Shown here: positions 25,746-34,516 of the stretch, one piece after another
How the letters are laid out: the number at the start of each line of letters is the position of its first letter
Numbering within the stretch: position 1 is the stretch's first letter
DNA from: an uncultured Alkaliphilus sp.
GTDB lineage: Bacteria; Bacillota; Clostridia; Peptostreptococcales; Natronincolaceae
Direction of reading: 5' to 3'
NCBI GenBank assembly: GCA_938074565.1
Contig: CALJEQ010000030.1
Location: 1 to 64,000, forward strand
DNA: 64,000 bases
Notes under the pieces: model-generated
Told to the model about the DNA's origin: nothing
What the model saw: the letters and a program-made list of their open reading frames with translations, nothing else
Databases searched by the model: none
Made by a program: the position numbers and the translations under genes

Positions 25746-26171
25746 ATGAAGAAAATCAAAAAAATTATGATAATATCACTTGCCTTTCTTATCATTTCTA
25801 GTTCTTTAGTATTTGCTTCACAACAAGGAATATATCAAATGATTATTGATAGACTAATGGGTTTGAGGAATACATATACTCAAAAAGATTCGCAATTAGT
25901 TGAAGATGGTCAAAAAGCACAGGAAGAATTAAAACGTTATACAAATGAACTGGAAGCTGAATTTATAAAAGAATTAGATGCTTACGAAGGGGAACAATTG
26001 GAAGAAGCAAAGAAAGTCTTAAAAAGCAATGTAGATGATGTTAAAAAAATGGTAGACAGTGAAAAAGAAAAAGTATTGAAGGAAATAAAAGAGAAAATTA
26101 AAGATAAAATTAGTAAAGATTTAGAGAAAGAATTAAAAGAATTAGAGAAGGCTTTACAAAAAAATAATTAA
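25746..26171 (+). CDS. Exported coiled-coil protein of unknown function
   Basis: A 141-residue protein with a signal peptide (KKIKKIMIISLAFLIISSSL, likely cleaved after VFA) and then an almost wholly charged helical region of Lys and Glu from about residue 45 to the end, predicted to form a coiled coil. No family is recognised. GGAAGGAGGG precedes the ATG; a terminator follows, so it is transcribed alone. Confidence 0.75.
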   Translation: MKKIKKIMIISLAFLIISSSLVFASQQGIYQMIIDRLMGLRNTYTQKDSQLVEDGQKAQEELKRYTNELEAEFIKELDAYEGEQLEEAKKVLKSNVDDVKKMVDSEKEKVLKEIKEKIKDKISKDLEKELKELEKALQKNN

Positions 26172-26183
26172 TTATTTTTGTAG

Positions 26184-26213
26184 TAACCTCCACTGTTAAG
26201 TGGAGGTTTTTTG
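26184..26213 (+). terminator. Terminator after the coiled-coil gene
   Basis: An AACCTCCACT/AGTGGAGGTT stem with TTTTTT. Confidence 0.88.
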
Positions 26214-26307
26214 CATAAAATTAAGGTGTAAAAAATGAATAAATTACTCTAATTAATAATATAATGGAAATAAGAGAAAAGTAGACAAGGGAAGGGTGTA
26301 GGGCTTA

Positions 26308-26472
26308 ATGAAATATAAGGACAACCACAAGATAATAATAAATGAAATGAGAGTACAGAGTCAGTCTATGGACCTATATTTTATTATAGAAGTTTTTAAA
26401 TCTATATTGGAGTTCTCTCTATTTTTGGGTTGCTTATATGGATTATTAATGCTTTGGGTAGAAATACATTAA
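26308..26472 (+). CDS. Small putative membrane protein (54 aa)
   Basis: A short frame between two confident genes: MKYKDNHKIIINEMRV, then FKSILEFSLFLGCLYGLLML with WVEIH at the end. The C-terminal half is one membrane segment; the N-terminal half is polar. GGGAAGGG lies about 11 bases before the ATG, a little far. No family is recognised. It fills most of the 418-base gap between the neighbouring genes, and one strong hydrophobic segment supports it, but conservation is untested. Confidence 0.45.
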   Translation: MKYKDNHKIIINEMRVQSQSMDLYFIIEVFKSILEFSLFLGCLYGLLMLWVEIH

Positions 26473-26590
26473 TTTAATTATATTTTTAAAACCCGTTGAA
26501 TATTATTTCACAAGTAAAATAAATGAAAATAATGTTTAAAAAAAAGTAAATTGAATGTTATAATGTTATATAGACAGAGGTTAAGTTATC

Positions 26591-26995
26591 GTGGGGAAAA
26601 AAGGAAGTGATATATTAATTATGTATAACTATTTAATAACACTATTGACGTCATTGCTTATAGTAAGTCTTGTAGGATATTCCTTAGTGGTATTAAAGGA
26701 AAAATTTTATTTAAAAAATCATATAATTTTATTAGAACATAGGGGTGTAGAGCCAGACTTATTGGAAAATATTGATATAAAACATTTTGTATTGGGCACT
26801 ACAGAGATTATGGCAGGAGATGAAGTGAAAATAAAAATGGAAAATAGCACCAATGTTAAAGGGGTTGTCTTGGGAATTATTAAATCTGAAAATAGTATTG
26901 CTCTTGTAACAAAGTCTCAAGGTGTGAAAAGTCTTAAAGTAACTTCAATTAAAAAGTTAAAAGTAATAAGTCGTTATGGTAAATTTTTTGCTTAG
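26591..26995 (+). CDS. Membrane-anchored protein of unknown function
   Basis: A 134-residue protein with one membrane segment (YLITLLTSLLIVSLVGYSLV), followed by a soluble region with small beta-rich features (GDEVKIKMENSTNVKGVVLG and KVISRYGKFF at the end). No family is recognised. GTG at 26591 with AGAGG upstream gives the longest form; ATG at 26621, just before the membrane segment, is also plausible. Confidence 0.65.
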   Translation: MGKKGSDILIMYNYLITLLTSLLIVSLVGYSLVVLKEKFYLKNHIILLEHRGVEPDLLENIDIKHFVLGTTEIMAGDEVKIKMENSTNVKGVVLGIIKSENSIALVTKSQGVKSLKVTSIKKLKVISRYGKFFA

Positions 26996-27013
26996 TTTTA
27001 ATTATTAATATAT

Positions 27014-27042
27014 AAATCCTCCTGAAAAGGAGGATTTTATTT
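27014..27042 (+). terminator. Terminator
   Basis: An AAATCCTCCT/AGGAGGATTT stem with GAAA-type loop and a T-rich tail, 18 bases after the preceding stop. Confidence 0.82.
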
Positions 27043-27145
27043 TGAATATCTATAGGTTTAGGACTTAAGAATTAGAAATTAAGAAAAATAAAGGAAGGAC
27101 TTTTTTGGTAAGTGAAGAATAATTAAACTAGAGTAATTATGGTAG

Positions 27146-28441
27146 GTGGTGTCATTGCAAACAAAAGTAAAGAAAAAAAGAAAAAAAGCTCGTAAAGGTT
27201 TTGGTAAAATTTTTATCATATTAATTATAAGCTTATATTTCTTATCTAGGATTTTTCCAATATTGGGTACTAATAGTCAAAAAACTGTTTATACAGAGTA
27301 TGGTAAAATTGAAAATGTAATAGCTGTTACAGGCTATATTGCTAGAGATGAGAAGGTATTCACCAATACAGGTGAAGGCGAAGTAAAATATTTTGTGTCT
27401 GAGGGAGAAAAGGTTTCAAAGGGAGAAAAGTTAGCTGAAGTTTACTTTGAAAATCTTGATGAAAAATATGTTCAAGATTTGGAAATAATTAATCATAGAA
27501 TAGAAAATATAGAAAATAAAAAAGATGAAAAACCCATATTTGAAAGGGATATTAATAAGCTTGATGGTGAAATAAATGTATTATTACAAAAAATACAGCA
27601 AGATGTTCAACAAGGCGATTATCAACATCTTTCCACCAACAAAAAATCTTTACAGGAATTAGCTGAAAAACAAAATGTTATTACCGGTGAAAAAAGTTTT
27701 ACTGGGAGAAGTTTAAGTGAATTACAAGAACAAAAGTCAATTTTAGAAGGTAAGATTAAAACATCTCTACAAGCAATATATAGTGATTATCCGGGGTTTA
27801 TTGCTTTTGGAAATGACGGTTTGGAAGATGTATTTAACTTGATTTCATTAGAATCCATCAAAGTTAGTGATTTAGAGACCATTAAGAAAAATGTTTCTAA
27901 AAATAATGAAACTAAAAAGGATGGAAATTCAACTTTAAGAATAATTAATAGCCATCGTTGGAGTATTGTCTCGGAAGTGGACACAGAAAAGGTTGAAAAA
28001 ATTCAAGTTGGTAGAAAAATGAAATTAAGAAAACAAGGTGAGGAAAGAGAATATATAGCCCATGTCCGTAGGATTGTGACAGAAGGTGAAAAAAGCCTTT
28101 TAATATTGGATCTTACAGAATTAATGGAGGGATATTATCAAACAAGAGCCATTAATTTGGAAATTATCTTAGATAGATATGAAGGTGTTTTAGTACCAAA
28201 TAATGCAATAGTAGAAAAAGATGGTAAAAAAGGACTTTATAGAGTAGATATTAATGGTTTTGTAAGTTTTTTACCAGTTAAGGTTAAAGGAGTTAATAGA
28301 GAGTTTGCCATATTACATGAAGGTACGTTTGATGAAACAAACAAGGAAACAAAAGAAACTGTTAAGGTAAATACAATTAAATTATACGATGAAATTGTTC
28401 TTAATGGCAGTAAAGTCAGTGAAGGAGAAAAGGTAAAATAA
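27146..28441 (+). CDS. HlyD-like membrane fusion/adaptor protein
   Basis: A 431-residue protein with a basic N-terminus, one membrane segment (FIILIISLYFLSRIFPIL), a biotinyl-lipoyl-like half motif (YFVSEGEKVSKGEKLAEVYF), a central coiled coil (about 110-200) and a second beta domain (RWSIVSEVDTEKVEKIQVG, then VLVPNNAIVEKDGKKGLYRV). This is the layout of HlyD-type adaptors, but no ABC or RND transporter is next to it; it heads the yggS-sepF-ylmGH-divIVA run, as similar genes do in many Clostridia. TTG at 27155 with AGGTGG upstream may be the true start. Confidence 0.78.
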   Translation: MVSLQTKVKKKRKKARKGFGKIFIILIISLYFLSRIFPILGTNSQKTVYTEYGKIENVIAVTGYIARDEKVFTNTGEGEVKYFVSEGEKVSKGEKLAEVYFENLDEKYVQDLEIINHRIENIENKKDEKPIFERDINKLDGEINVLLQKIQQDVQQGDYQHLSTNKKSLQELAEKQNVITGEKSFTGRSLSELQEQKSILEGKIKTSLQAIYSDYPGFIAFGNDGLEDVFNLISLESIKVSDLETIKKNVSKNNETKKDGNSTLRIINSHRWSIVSEVDTEKVEKIQVGRKMKLRKQGEEREYIAHVRRIVTEGEKSLLILDLTELMEGYYQTRAINLEIILDRYEGVLVPNNAIVEKDGKKGLYRVDINGFVSFLPVKVKGVNREFAILHEGTFDETNKETKETVKVNTIKLYDEIVLNGSKVSEGEKVK

Positions 28442-28475
28442 ATTTATTAACAAATATGAAAAAGGAGGTCTAATT

Positions 28476-29153
28476 TTGAATATAGCAGAAAATCTAAATT
28501 CAATAATGGAAACGATACAAAAATCGGCTAAAATAAAAAATAGAGACCCAAAAGAGATAACATTAGTTGCAGTGACTAAAACAATACCTCCTGAAAATAT
28601 ACAAGAGGCGATTAATTTGGGTATTTCCCATATAGGAGAAAATAAAGTACAGGAGATTACAAAAAAATATGAAATAATAGGAGATCAAGTTACTTGGCAT
28701 ATGATTGGTCACCTACAAAAAAACAAGGTGAAATACATTGTTGATAAGGTTGATTTTATTCATTCTTTAGATTCATATGAGTTAGCTCAAGAAATTGAAA
28801 AAAGGGCATCCAAAATCGATAGAAATATTAAATGTTTGTTGGAAGTTAATATCTCTGGTGAAGAAAGCAAATATGGGTTGTCTCCAGATGAAGTTAAGCC
28901 TCTATTGGAAAAATTACAACAACTAAAGTATGTTTCTATTGTAGGTTTAATGACAATGGCGCCTTTTGTTGAAGAGCCAGAAGAAACTAGACAATACTTT
29001 GAAGGGTTAAGGGTATTATCTCAAGAAATACGTGAAATGAATTTAATTAATGTAAAAATGGATTATTTATCAATGGGTATGTCGAATGATTTTCATATAG
29101 CAATAGAAGAAGGAGCAAATATGGTTAGAGTTGGTAGTCGGCTTTTTATCTAA
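28476..29153 (+). CDS. yggS: YggS family PLP homeostasis protein
   Basis: A 225-residue alanine-racemase-fold protein that binds pyridoxal phosphate through K35 (LVAVTKTIP) and keeps PLP levels balanced. Other motifs are HIGENKVQE, WHMIGHLQKNKVKYI, CLLEVNISGEESKYG, GLMTMAPF and DYLSMGMSNDF. The start is TTG at 28476 behind AAAGGAGG. In Bacillota it precedes sepF, as here. Confidence 0.95.
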   Translation: MNIAENLNSIMETIQKSAKIKNRDPKEITLVAVTKTIPPENIQEAINLGISHIGENKVQEITKKYEIIGDQVTWHMIGHLQKNKVKYIVDKVDFIHSLDSYELAQEIEKRASKIDRNIKCLLEVNISGEESKYGLSPDEVKPLLEKLQQLKYVSIVGLMTMAPFVEEPEETRQYFEGLRVLSQEIREMNLINVKMDYLSMGMSNDFHIAIEEGANMVRVGSRLFI

Positions 29154-29182
29154 ACTTATGAGGAATAATAGGAGGGAACGCA

Positions 29183-29623
29183 ATGTCAGGTAAACTATTA
29201 GATAAGGTAAAATATTTCATTGGATTAGATGTTTTTGAAGAGGAAGAAGAGGAAATCGTTGAAGAAACTCAGCAAGATCAAGACGACATGTATTCTACTG
29301 TAAACAAGAAAAATAAAGTTGTTAATATACATACAAAGACTCAAATGAAAGTAATAATTTATGAACCAACTAGTTTTGATGAAGCTCCAAGTATTGTTGA
29401 CAACTTAAAAAATAGAAAACCAGTTATTATCAATTTAGAAAATATTGATCAAGAACTGGCAAAGAAGTTTTTTGACTTTTTGAATGGAGCTATTTATGCG
29501 TTAGATGGTAATATTCAAAAAGTTTCAGCAGGTATTTTTATTTTAGCACCTAATAATGTAGATATTGCAGGTAATATTAAAGAAGAATTGAAAAACAAAG
29601 GGGTATTCCCTTGGCAAAAATAA
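29183..29623 (+). CDS. sepF: Cell division protein SepF
   Basis: SepF anchors FtsZ to the membrane and shapes the division septum. The 146-residue protein has an N-terminal amphipathic start (SGKLLDKVKYFIGL), an acidic linker, and the conserved beta domain (KVIIYEPTSFDEAPSIVDNL, KPVIINLENID, FDFLNGAIYALDG, ILAPNNVDI). It is the second gene of the division cluster and AGGAGGG precedes the ATG. Confidence 0.95.
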   Translation: MSGKLLDKVKYFIGLDVFEEEEEEIVEETQQDQDDMYSTVNKKNKVVNIHTKTQMKVIIYEPTSFDEAPSIVDNLKNRKPVIINLENIDQELAKKFFDFLNGAIYALDGNIQKVSAGIFILAPNNVDIAGNIKEELKNKGVFPWQK

Positions 29624-29635
29624 TTTAGGAGAGTG

Positions 29636-29932
29636 ATGTATTTGCCTTTTTCAGTAAGCGTTATAGCTGCATTAGAATATTTAGTAAGATTTATTAATTT
29701 ACTCATTTTAGTGCGGGTTGTATTTTCTTGGATTAATCCTAATCCATCAAATGCATTGGTGCAATTTGTATATAGTGTTACAGAGCCTATTTTATCACCT
29801 ATACGTAATTTAATCTTTAATAAATTAGGCTATAATGGGATGATAGACTTTACACCAATTGCAGCAATTTTTTTAGTAAATTTTCTTTTTTATCGTGTTA
29901 TTGTAGGTATATTCTTAAGATTCATACTTTAA
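29636..29932 (+). CDS. ylmG: YggT family membrane protein YlmG
   Basis: A 98-residue protein with two membrane segments and the family motifs RVVFSWINPNPSN, TEPILSPIRNLI and IDFTPIAAIFLVNFL. YlmG-type proteins are linked with division-site or membrane organisation. The start could be ATG 29636 or TTG 29642 after AGGAGAG. It lies 12 bases past sepF. Confidence 0.92.
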   Translation: MYLPFSVSVIAALEYLVRFINLLILVRVVFSWINPNPSNALVQFVYSVTEPILSPIRNLIFNKLGYNGMIDFTPIAAIFLVNFLFYRVIVGIFLRFIL

Positions 29933-29948
29933 AGGTTACGGTGATGTA

Positions 29949-30746
29949 GTGGATAGAGATAAATTGATACAACATATTGAAGATCCGTTATTAAAACAGG
30001 CAATGATAAAAGTTATCGATAAAGTTCAAGCGGTGTTAAAAAGCCACGAGGTGAAGGCTACAGATTTTTTATCGCCATTTCAAGCTAATTATGCTAAAAA
30101 TATACTTAAATCTATTGATGGTATTAGCTATTATAGTACTGGAGGTTATTTAGAAGCTGAAAGACTCGTACTGGTTATATTTCCAGATTATCTTGATGAA
30201 ACAGTGGTGGAAGCCCCCATTTCAGTCATAGAATCAAGGGGAAGTACACAATTTCATTCTATTAATCATAGAGATTATTTAGGGGCTATTTTAGGATTAG
30301 GGCTTAAACGTGAAAAATTGGGGGATTTGATTTTACATCAAGAAGAAAATCAACATTATTGTCATATTATTCTCCATGAAGAATTAAGAGATTATGTATT
30401 ATTTAACTTGGAAAAAGTTGGCAATATAAAAGTTTTCTTAAGAGAAATACCCTTTGACGACATTAAACCAACTGTGACTAAATACCAAGAACTTACTGGT
30501 AACATAGCGTCCATAAGATTGGACTCTGTATTAGGGTTAGGTTTTAAAATATCTAGGACAGAAGCTCAAAACATTATTGCTAAAGAGTATGTCAGTGTTA
30601 ATTGGGAGACAATTAAGAAAAACTTTTATGAGGTTACTGAAGGGGATGTTATTTCTGTTCGAGGAAAGGGCAGGATTGAAATAGTCTCCATTGGAGGAGT
30701 AACTAAAAGTGGCAGAATAAAAATGACAATAAAAAAACCATTATAA
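29949..30746 (+). CDS. ylmH: S4-domain RNA-binding protein YlmH
   Basis: A 265-residue protein whose C-terminal S4 domain (about 185-245, RLDSVLGLGFKISRTEAQNI and NWETIKKNFYEVTEGD) binds RNA; YlmH/RqcP homologues stabilise tRNA on stalled 50S subunits in ribosome quality control with RqcH, which is also encoded in this window (37723-39495). It starts with GTG and is part of the sepF-divIVA run. Confidence 0.92.
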   Translation: MDRDKLIQHIEDPLLKQAMIKVIDKVQAVLKSHEVKATDFLSPFQANYAKNILKSIDGISYYSTGGYLEAERLVLVIFPDYLDETVVEAPISVIESRGSTQFHSINHRDYLGAILGLGLKREKLGDLILHQEENQHYCHIILHEELRDYVLFNLEKVGNIKVFLREIPFDDIKPTVTKYQELTGNIASIRLDSVLGLGFKISRTEAQNIIAKEYVSVNWETIKKNFYEVTEGDVISVRGKGRIEIVSIGGVTKSGRIKMTIKKPL

Positions 30747-30763
30747 CTTAGGGAGGAAAAGAG

Positions 30764-31225
30764 ATGATAACACCCTTAGATATACAAAATAAGGAGTTTA
30801 AAAAAGGATTAAGAGGCTATAAAGAAGATGAAGTAGATGAATTTTTAGACCAGGTAATGGTGGACTATGAAAAACTTTATAAAGAAAATGCTGAATTAAA
30901 AGATAAAGTGGAGCGGGTTAACCAACAAATAGAACAATTCAAAAACATTGAAAATACATTAAAAAACACTTTGGTAGTTGCACAAAATGCAGCAGAAGAA
31001 GTAAGAGCTAATGCATCAAAACAAGCTGAGTTAATTGTAAAAGAATCTGAAAACCGTAGCAAGGAAATGATCAGTAAAGCCAACCGAGATGTAGAAAAGG
31101 TTAGAGAACAATATGAAGAGATAAAAAAGAATATGCAAATATTTAAAACCCGTTATAAAACTTTATTACAGTCTCAAATAGATGCTGTTTTAGATGCCTG
31201 TGAAGATATTACAGATCAAGAATAA
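30764..31225 (+). CDS. divIVA: Septum site protein DivIVA
   Basis: DivIVA recognises curved membranes and places division and sporulation proteins. The 153-residue protein has the conserved N-terminal membrane-binding region (ITPLDIQNKEFKKGLRGYKE, then DEVDEFLDQVMVDYEKLY) and a long coiled coil (about 40-145). GGGAGG precedes the ATG. It is the last gene before a terminator. Confidence 0.95.
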   Translation: MITPLDIQNKEFKKGLRGYKEDEVDEFLDQVMVDYEKLYKENAELKDKVERVNQQIEQFKNIENTLKNTLVVAQNAAEEVRANASKQAELIVKESENRSKEMISKANRDVEKVREQYEEIKKNMQIFKTRYKTLLQSQIDAVLDACEDITDQE

Positions 31226-31237
31226 ATTTTATAACAT

Positions 31238-31284
31238 ATAGTCTCCTATTTTTTCAAGAAAAAAAGGAGGCTATTTATTTTTTA
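31238..31284 (+). terminator. Terminator after divIVA
   Basis: A long imperfect stem (ATAGTCTCCT with AGGAGGCTAT, plus T/A extension), followed by a T-rich stretch. Confidence 0.85.
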
Positions 31285-31309
31285 TGTGTTTAATTTTGGC
31301 AAGTTTTAC

Positions 31310-31338
31310 TTAACCTTTTTTGTAGGTTGGTGTATAAT
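31310..31338 (+). promoter_or_regulatory. Candidate sigma-A promoter for mtnN
   Basis: TATAAT at 31333-31338 lies 17 bases after TTAACC (4 of 6 match to TTGACA). Confidence 0.5.
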
Positions 31339-31434
31339 AATCTTGTTATATTCATTATTTTGGAAATTACATATGTACCCTTGATAAGTATTGTACTTAT
31401 TAATGATGGGGTAAAATATAGAGGAGGGTAACCA

Positions 31435-32136
31435 ATGAAAAAATATGGTATTATTGGAGCTATGGATGAAGAAATAGAAATACTTAAGTCAGAAATGGAA
31501 ATCACAGAAACTAAGAAAATTGCCAACATGGAGTTTTATGTAGGTACATTAGAAAATCAACAGATAATTTTGGTAAGATGTGGTATAGGAAAAGTAAATG
31601 CCGCTGTTTGTACACAAATTTTAATTAGTCAATTAGGAGCAACTTCTATTATCAATACAGGTGTTGCAGGGGCAATCCATGATGATTTAAATGTATTGGA
31701 CGTAGTTATTTCAACAGATGTTCAACAACATGATTTTGATGTGACAGGGTTTGGTTATCCTATTGGTGAAATTCCACGAATGGACAAATCTATTTTTCCA
31801 GCCGATGAACTATTGGTTAAATTAGCAAATGAAGGTGCTAGTGAAATCTTGGAAAATAGCAAGGTTTTAATGGGTAGAATTGTTACTGGAGACGTATTCG
31901 TTAGTAGCAGTGAATTAAAGGAAAAAATATGGGGTATTTTTAAAGGTTACTGTACAGAAATGGAAGGCGCTGCCATCGGGCAAGCGTGTTATGTAAATGA
32001 TGTACCATTTGTTATAATTAGAGCTATGTCAGATAAAGCTGATGGCTCAGCCCATGAAAACTTTAATGAATTTATGCATCAAGCTGCTATTAATTCAAAA
32101 GAAATTGTAAAATATATTTTAAGACAAATGAACTAA
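31435..32136 (+). CDS. mtnN: 5'-methylthioadenosine/S-adenosylhomocysteine nucleosidase
   Basis: MtnN cleaves adenine from methylthioadenosine and S-adenosylhomocysteine, releasing methylthioribose or S-ribosylhomocysteine. The 233 residues have E12 in GAMDEEIE, the VNAAVCTQILI and GVAGAI motifs, GDVFVSS, EMEGAAIGQ and SDKADGSA with the catalytic Asp. GGAGGG precedes the ATG. aroF follows after 29 bases. Its product methylthioribose is relevant to the RuBisCO-like gene at 56025. Confidence 0.96.
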   Translation: MKKYGIIGAMDEEIEILKSEMEITETKKIANMEFYVGTLENQQIILVRCGIGKVNAAVCTQILISQLGATSIINTGVAGAIHDDLNVLDVVISTDVQQHDFDVTGFGYPIGEIPRMDKSIFPADELLVKLANEGASEILENSKVLMGRIVTGDVFVSSSELKEKIWGIFKGYCTEMEGAAIGQACYVNDVPFVIIRAMSDKADGSAHENFNEFMHQAAINSKEIVKYILRQMN

Positions 32137-32165
32137 TAAAATAGAAACTTAAAGAGGTAAAATAT

Positions 32166-32978
32166 ATGGAATTACGGTTGATTAATAAAGACCAAAACGA
32201 ACCACAAAAAATCATTCAAGTTGGGAATGTAAAGTTTGGTGGGGAAGAACTGGTTATTATTGCAGGTCCCTGTGCTGTAGAAAATAGAAAACAAATTTTT
32301 TCTTCAGCAGAGGTAGTAAAAATAGCTGGAGGACATATACTACGAGGGGGGGCTTTTAAGCCAAGAACATCCCCTTATTCTTTTCAAGGTTTAGGAGAAG
32401 AAGGTTTGGAGTTGTTAAAAGAAGCTGGGGAATATCATCAATTACCAGTTATTTCAGAGGTTATGGATACTAGGGAAGTAGAGGTAATAAGTCAATATGT
32501 TGATATAATACAAATAGGTGCTAGGAATATGCAGAACTATAGTCTACTAAGGGAAGTTGGAAAAACCAATAAGCCTGTAATGTTAAAAAGAGGTATGTCA
32601 GCTACAGTAGAAGATTGGTTGTTGGCGGCAGAATATATTGCTGCTGAAGGTAACTTAGACATTATTTTGTGTGAAAGAGGAATAAGAACATTTGAAACCT
32701 ATACTAGAAACACAATGGATATAGCTGTAATTCCCATCGTAAAAAACTTAACATCTCTACCAATTGTTGTTGACCCCAGTCACGGAACAGGACGGAGAGA
32801 ATTAGTAGCTCCACTTTCTAAGGCAGCTATTGCTGCTGGTGCAGATGGAATAATGATGGAAATCCACCCAAATCCTTGTGAAGCTTTGTCCGATGGTCCT
32901 CAATCTTTAGAGTTTGAGGATTTTAAGGAGTTAGTGAGGGAAATGAAGGCGCTAAATAGTTTTGTTAAGATAAATTAA
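32166..32978 (+). CDS. aroF: 3-deoxy-7-phosphoheptulonate synthase (type I-beta)
   Basis: This enzyme condenses phosphoenolpyruvate and erythrose-4-phosphate, the first step to aromatic amino acids. The 270-residue protein is the short KDO8P-synthase-like form without an N-terminal regulatory domain beyond about 25 residues. Visible motifs are [43 protein letters not shown] and [14 protein letters not shown]. No other aro genes are nearby; it shares a unit with mtnN and a terminator follows. Confidence 0.95.
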   Translation: MELRLINKDQNEPQKIIQVGNVKFGGEELVIIAGPCAVENRKQIFSSAEVVKIAGGHILRGGAFKPRTSPYSFQGLGEEGLELLKEAGEYHQLPVISEVMDTREVEVISQYVDIIQIGARNMQNYSLLREVGKTNKPVMLKRGMSATVEDWLLAAEYIAAEGNLDIILCERGIRTFETYTRNTMDIAVIPIVKNLTSLPIVVDPSHGTGRRELVAPLSKAAIAAGADGIMMEIHPNPCEALSDGPQSLEFEDFKELVREMKALNSFVKIN

Positions 32979-33007
32979 GGACTTGTTTTTAGAGGGTCCT
33001 TTTTTTA
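32977..33007 (+). terminator. Terminator after aroF
   Basis: An AAGGACt/gGTCCTT stem followed by T7, overlapping the stop codon. The rest of 33008-33212 is AT-rich with no clear feature. Confidence 0.82.
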
Positions 33008-33212
33008 TGTAAAGATATAGATAGTTATTAAACTGTTTAGTAAGTAAGTATATATTATGTTTACTGCATTAATTTCTGTGTCTCAATAATAATTACAAGA
33101 ATTTCTTTGAAATAAACATTCTCCAAATAAAAAGAACAAAAAAGGTAAAAATAAATTTATATACGATAATACAGTAGATTTACTATACCTTAAATAAGAT
33201 AGGAGGATTTCA

Positions 33213-33908
33213 TTGAACCCACGAAAATTAGATCACTATAAAAAATTATTATTGGACGAGAAAAAAGAAGTTTTAGAAACTTTAGAAAGAATGGAAAATC
33301 ATCATGGTACCCATGCTTCAATTAGAGAGTATACAGAAGAGTTATCAGCCTATGATAATCACCCTGCTGATTTGGGCACTGAAATGTTTTTAGTAGGAAT
33401 GCAGGCGAATTTAGAAAACCATCATAGATACAGAATAACGGAGATAGATAGGGCATTACAAAAAATAGAAGAAGGAAGTTATGGGGAATGTGATACATGT
33501 GGAGTAGAAATTCCCTTTGAGAGATTAGAAATAATTCCTGAGGCTAATATTTGTATGGAATGTGCAGAGGAAAAGCTACCACTAGAAGCTATGCTAAATG
33601 ATGATAGGGCAAGACCAGTGGAGGAGCAGGTTTTATTTCCAGACTTTGAAAGACACAATATGGATGGAAAAGATTATACAGGTTTTGATGGGGAAGATGC
33701 TTATCAAGCAGTGGCAAAATATAATGAAGTAAAAAATGATCCATCCTATACTGGTGGAGATCATTTAGGTGTGTTTGATATTCATCCAGAAGGGACAGTG
33801 GAGGAAGTTGATGAAATTACTGTGGAGGAATATGTAGCTCAACTTTATACAGACGAAGTAGATAGAAAACTATCCTCCACTGCACGAATAAAGAAGAAAG
33901 ACCTTTAA
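33213..33908 (+). CDS. yteA: YteA family sporulation protein (TraR/DksA zinc finger)
   Basis: A 231-residue protein with an N-terminal helical coiled-coil (LDHYKKLLLDEKKEVLETLE), then SAYDNHPADLGTEMF and a C4 zinc finger GECDTCGVEIPFERLEI...CMECAEE near residues 91-115. The C-terminal half is acidic (DYTGFDGEDAYQAVAKYNEV). The YteA family is found in spore formers; it resembles DksA/TraR and may bind RNA polymerase. The TTG start has AGGAGG. Confidence 0.9.
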   Translation: MNPRKLDHYKKLLLDEKKEVLETLERMENHHGTHASIREYTEELSAYDNHPADLGTEMFLVGMQANLENHHRYRITEIDRALQKIEEGSYGECDTCGVEIPFERLEIIPEANICMECAEEKLPLEAMLNDDRARPVEEQVLFPDFERHNMDGKDYTGFDGEDAYQAVAKYNEVKNDPSYTGGDHLGVFDIHPEGTVEEVDEITVEEYVAQLYTDEVDRKLSSTARIKKKDL

Positions 33909-33934
33909 AGTACCCTTAAATATAAATTTTAGCT

Positions 33935-33997
33935 AAAAGTCTAAAAGAGACTTTTTCCATAAAGAAAAAGGTACTATAGGTATCTTTTTTCTTTTTA
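33935..33997 (+). terminator. Two tandem hairpins after yteA
   Basis: AAAGTCT/AGACTTT with a T tail (33935-33957) is followed by a second A-rich/T-rich hairpin with GGTAC/GTATC at its top (33962-33997). Confidence 0.72.
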
Positions 33998-34063
33998 AGA
34001 TGATATAATCAGAAAAGATTTAAAGAAAAGAAAAGAAAAGTTAAAAGAAAAGGGGGGCAAAAG

Positions 34064-34504
34064 ATGAGCTTAATAATTATTCTACTGGTGTTGGCACTAG
34101 ATCTATTAACCAAATACTGGGCTGTAAACAAGTTGCAAGAAGTCGGCAGTATTCCAGTGATTCAAAATATTTTTCATCTTACCTATGTAGAAAATAGAGG
34201 AGCTGCCTTTGGAATGTTCCAAAATCAAAGATTATTTTTTATAATAATGACTACAATTGTTGTAGGTGGTGTATTATTATTTATGTACAAGAATAAAAAT
34301 ATGCACCTTCTGTTAAAAATATCTTTAAGTCTTGTTATTAGTGGAGCCATTGGAAATTTCATAGATCGAATTAGACTAGGATATGTCATTGATTTTTTTG
34401 ACTTTAGAATATGGCCTGTTTTTAATATAGCAGATTGTGCAATTGTTATAGGGGCTATTTTAACGTCCTATATGATATTAAAATATGACTCAATAAAGCT
34501 TTAA
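34064..34504 (+). CDS. lspA: Lipoprotein signal peptidase
   Basis: LspA cleaves the signal peptide of lipoproteins after lipid attachment. The 146-residue, four-segment membrane protein has DLLTKYWAV, the YVENRGAAFGMF motif and the two catalytic Asp regions NFIDRIRLGYVIDF and FNIADCAIV. AAGGGGGG precedes the ATG. rluD follows after 12 bases, as in many Bacillota. Confidence 0.97.
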   Translation: MSLIIILLVLALDLLTKYWAVNKLQEVGSIPVIQNIFHLTYVENRGAAFGMFQNQRLFFIIMTTIVVGGVLLFMYKNKNMHLLLKISLSLVISGAIGNFIDRIRLGYVIDFFDFRIWPVFNIADCAIVIGAILTSYMILKYDSIKL

Positions 34505-34516
34505 GGAGAGGTAAGT

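Noticed and set aside
26272-26307. Small RNA ahead of the 54-residue frame
   Set aside because: No terminator and no clear promoter; an ordinary upstream region is the simpler reading.
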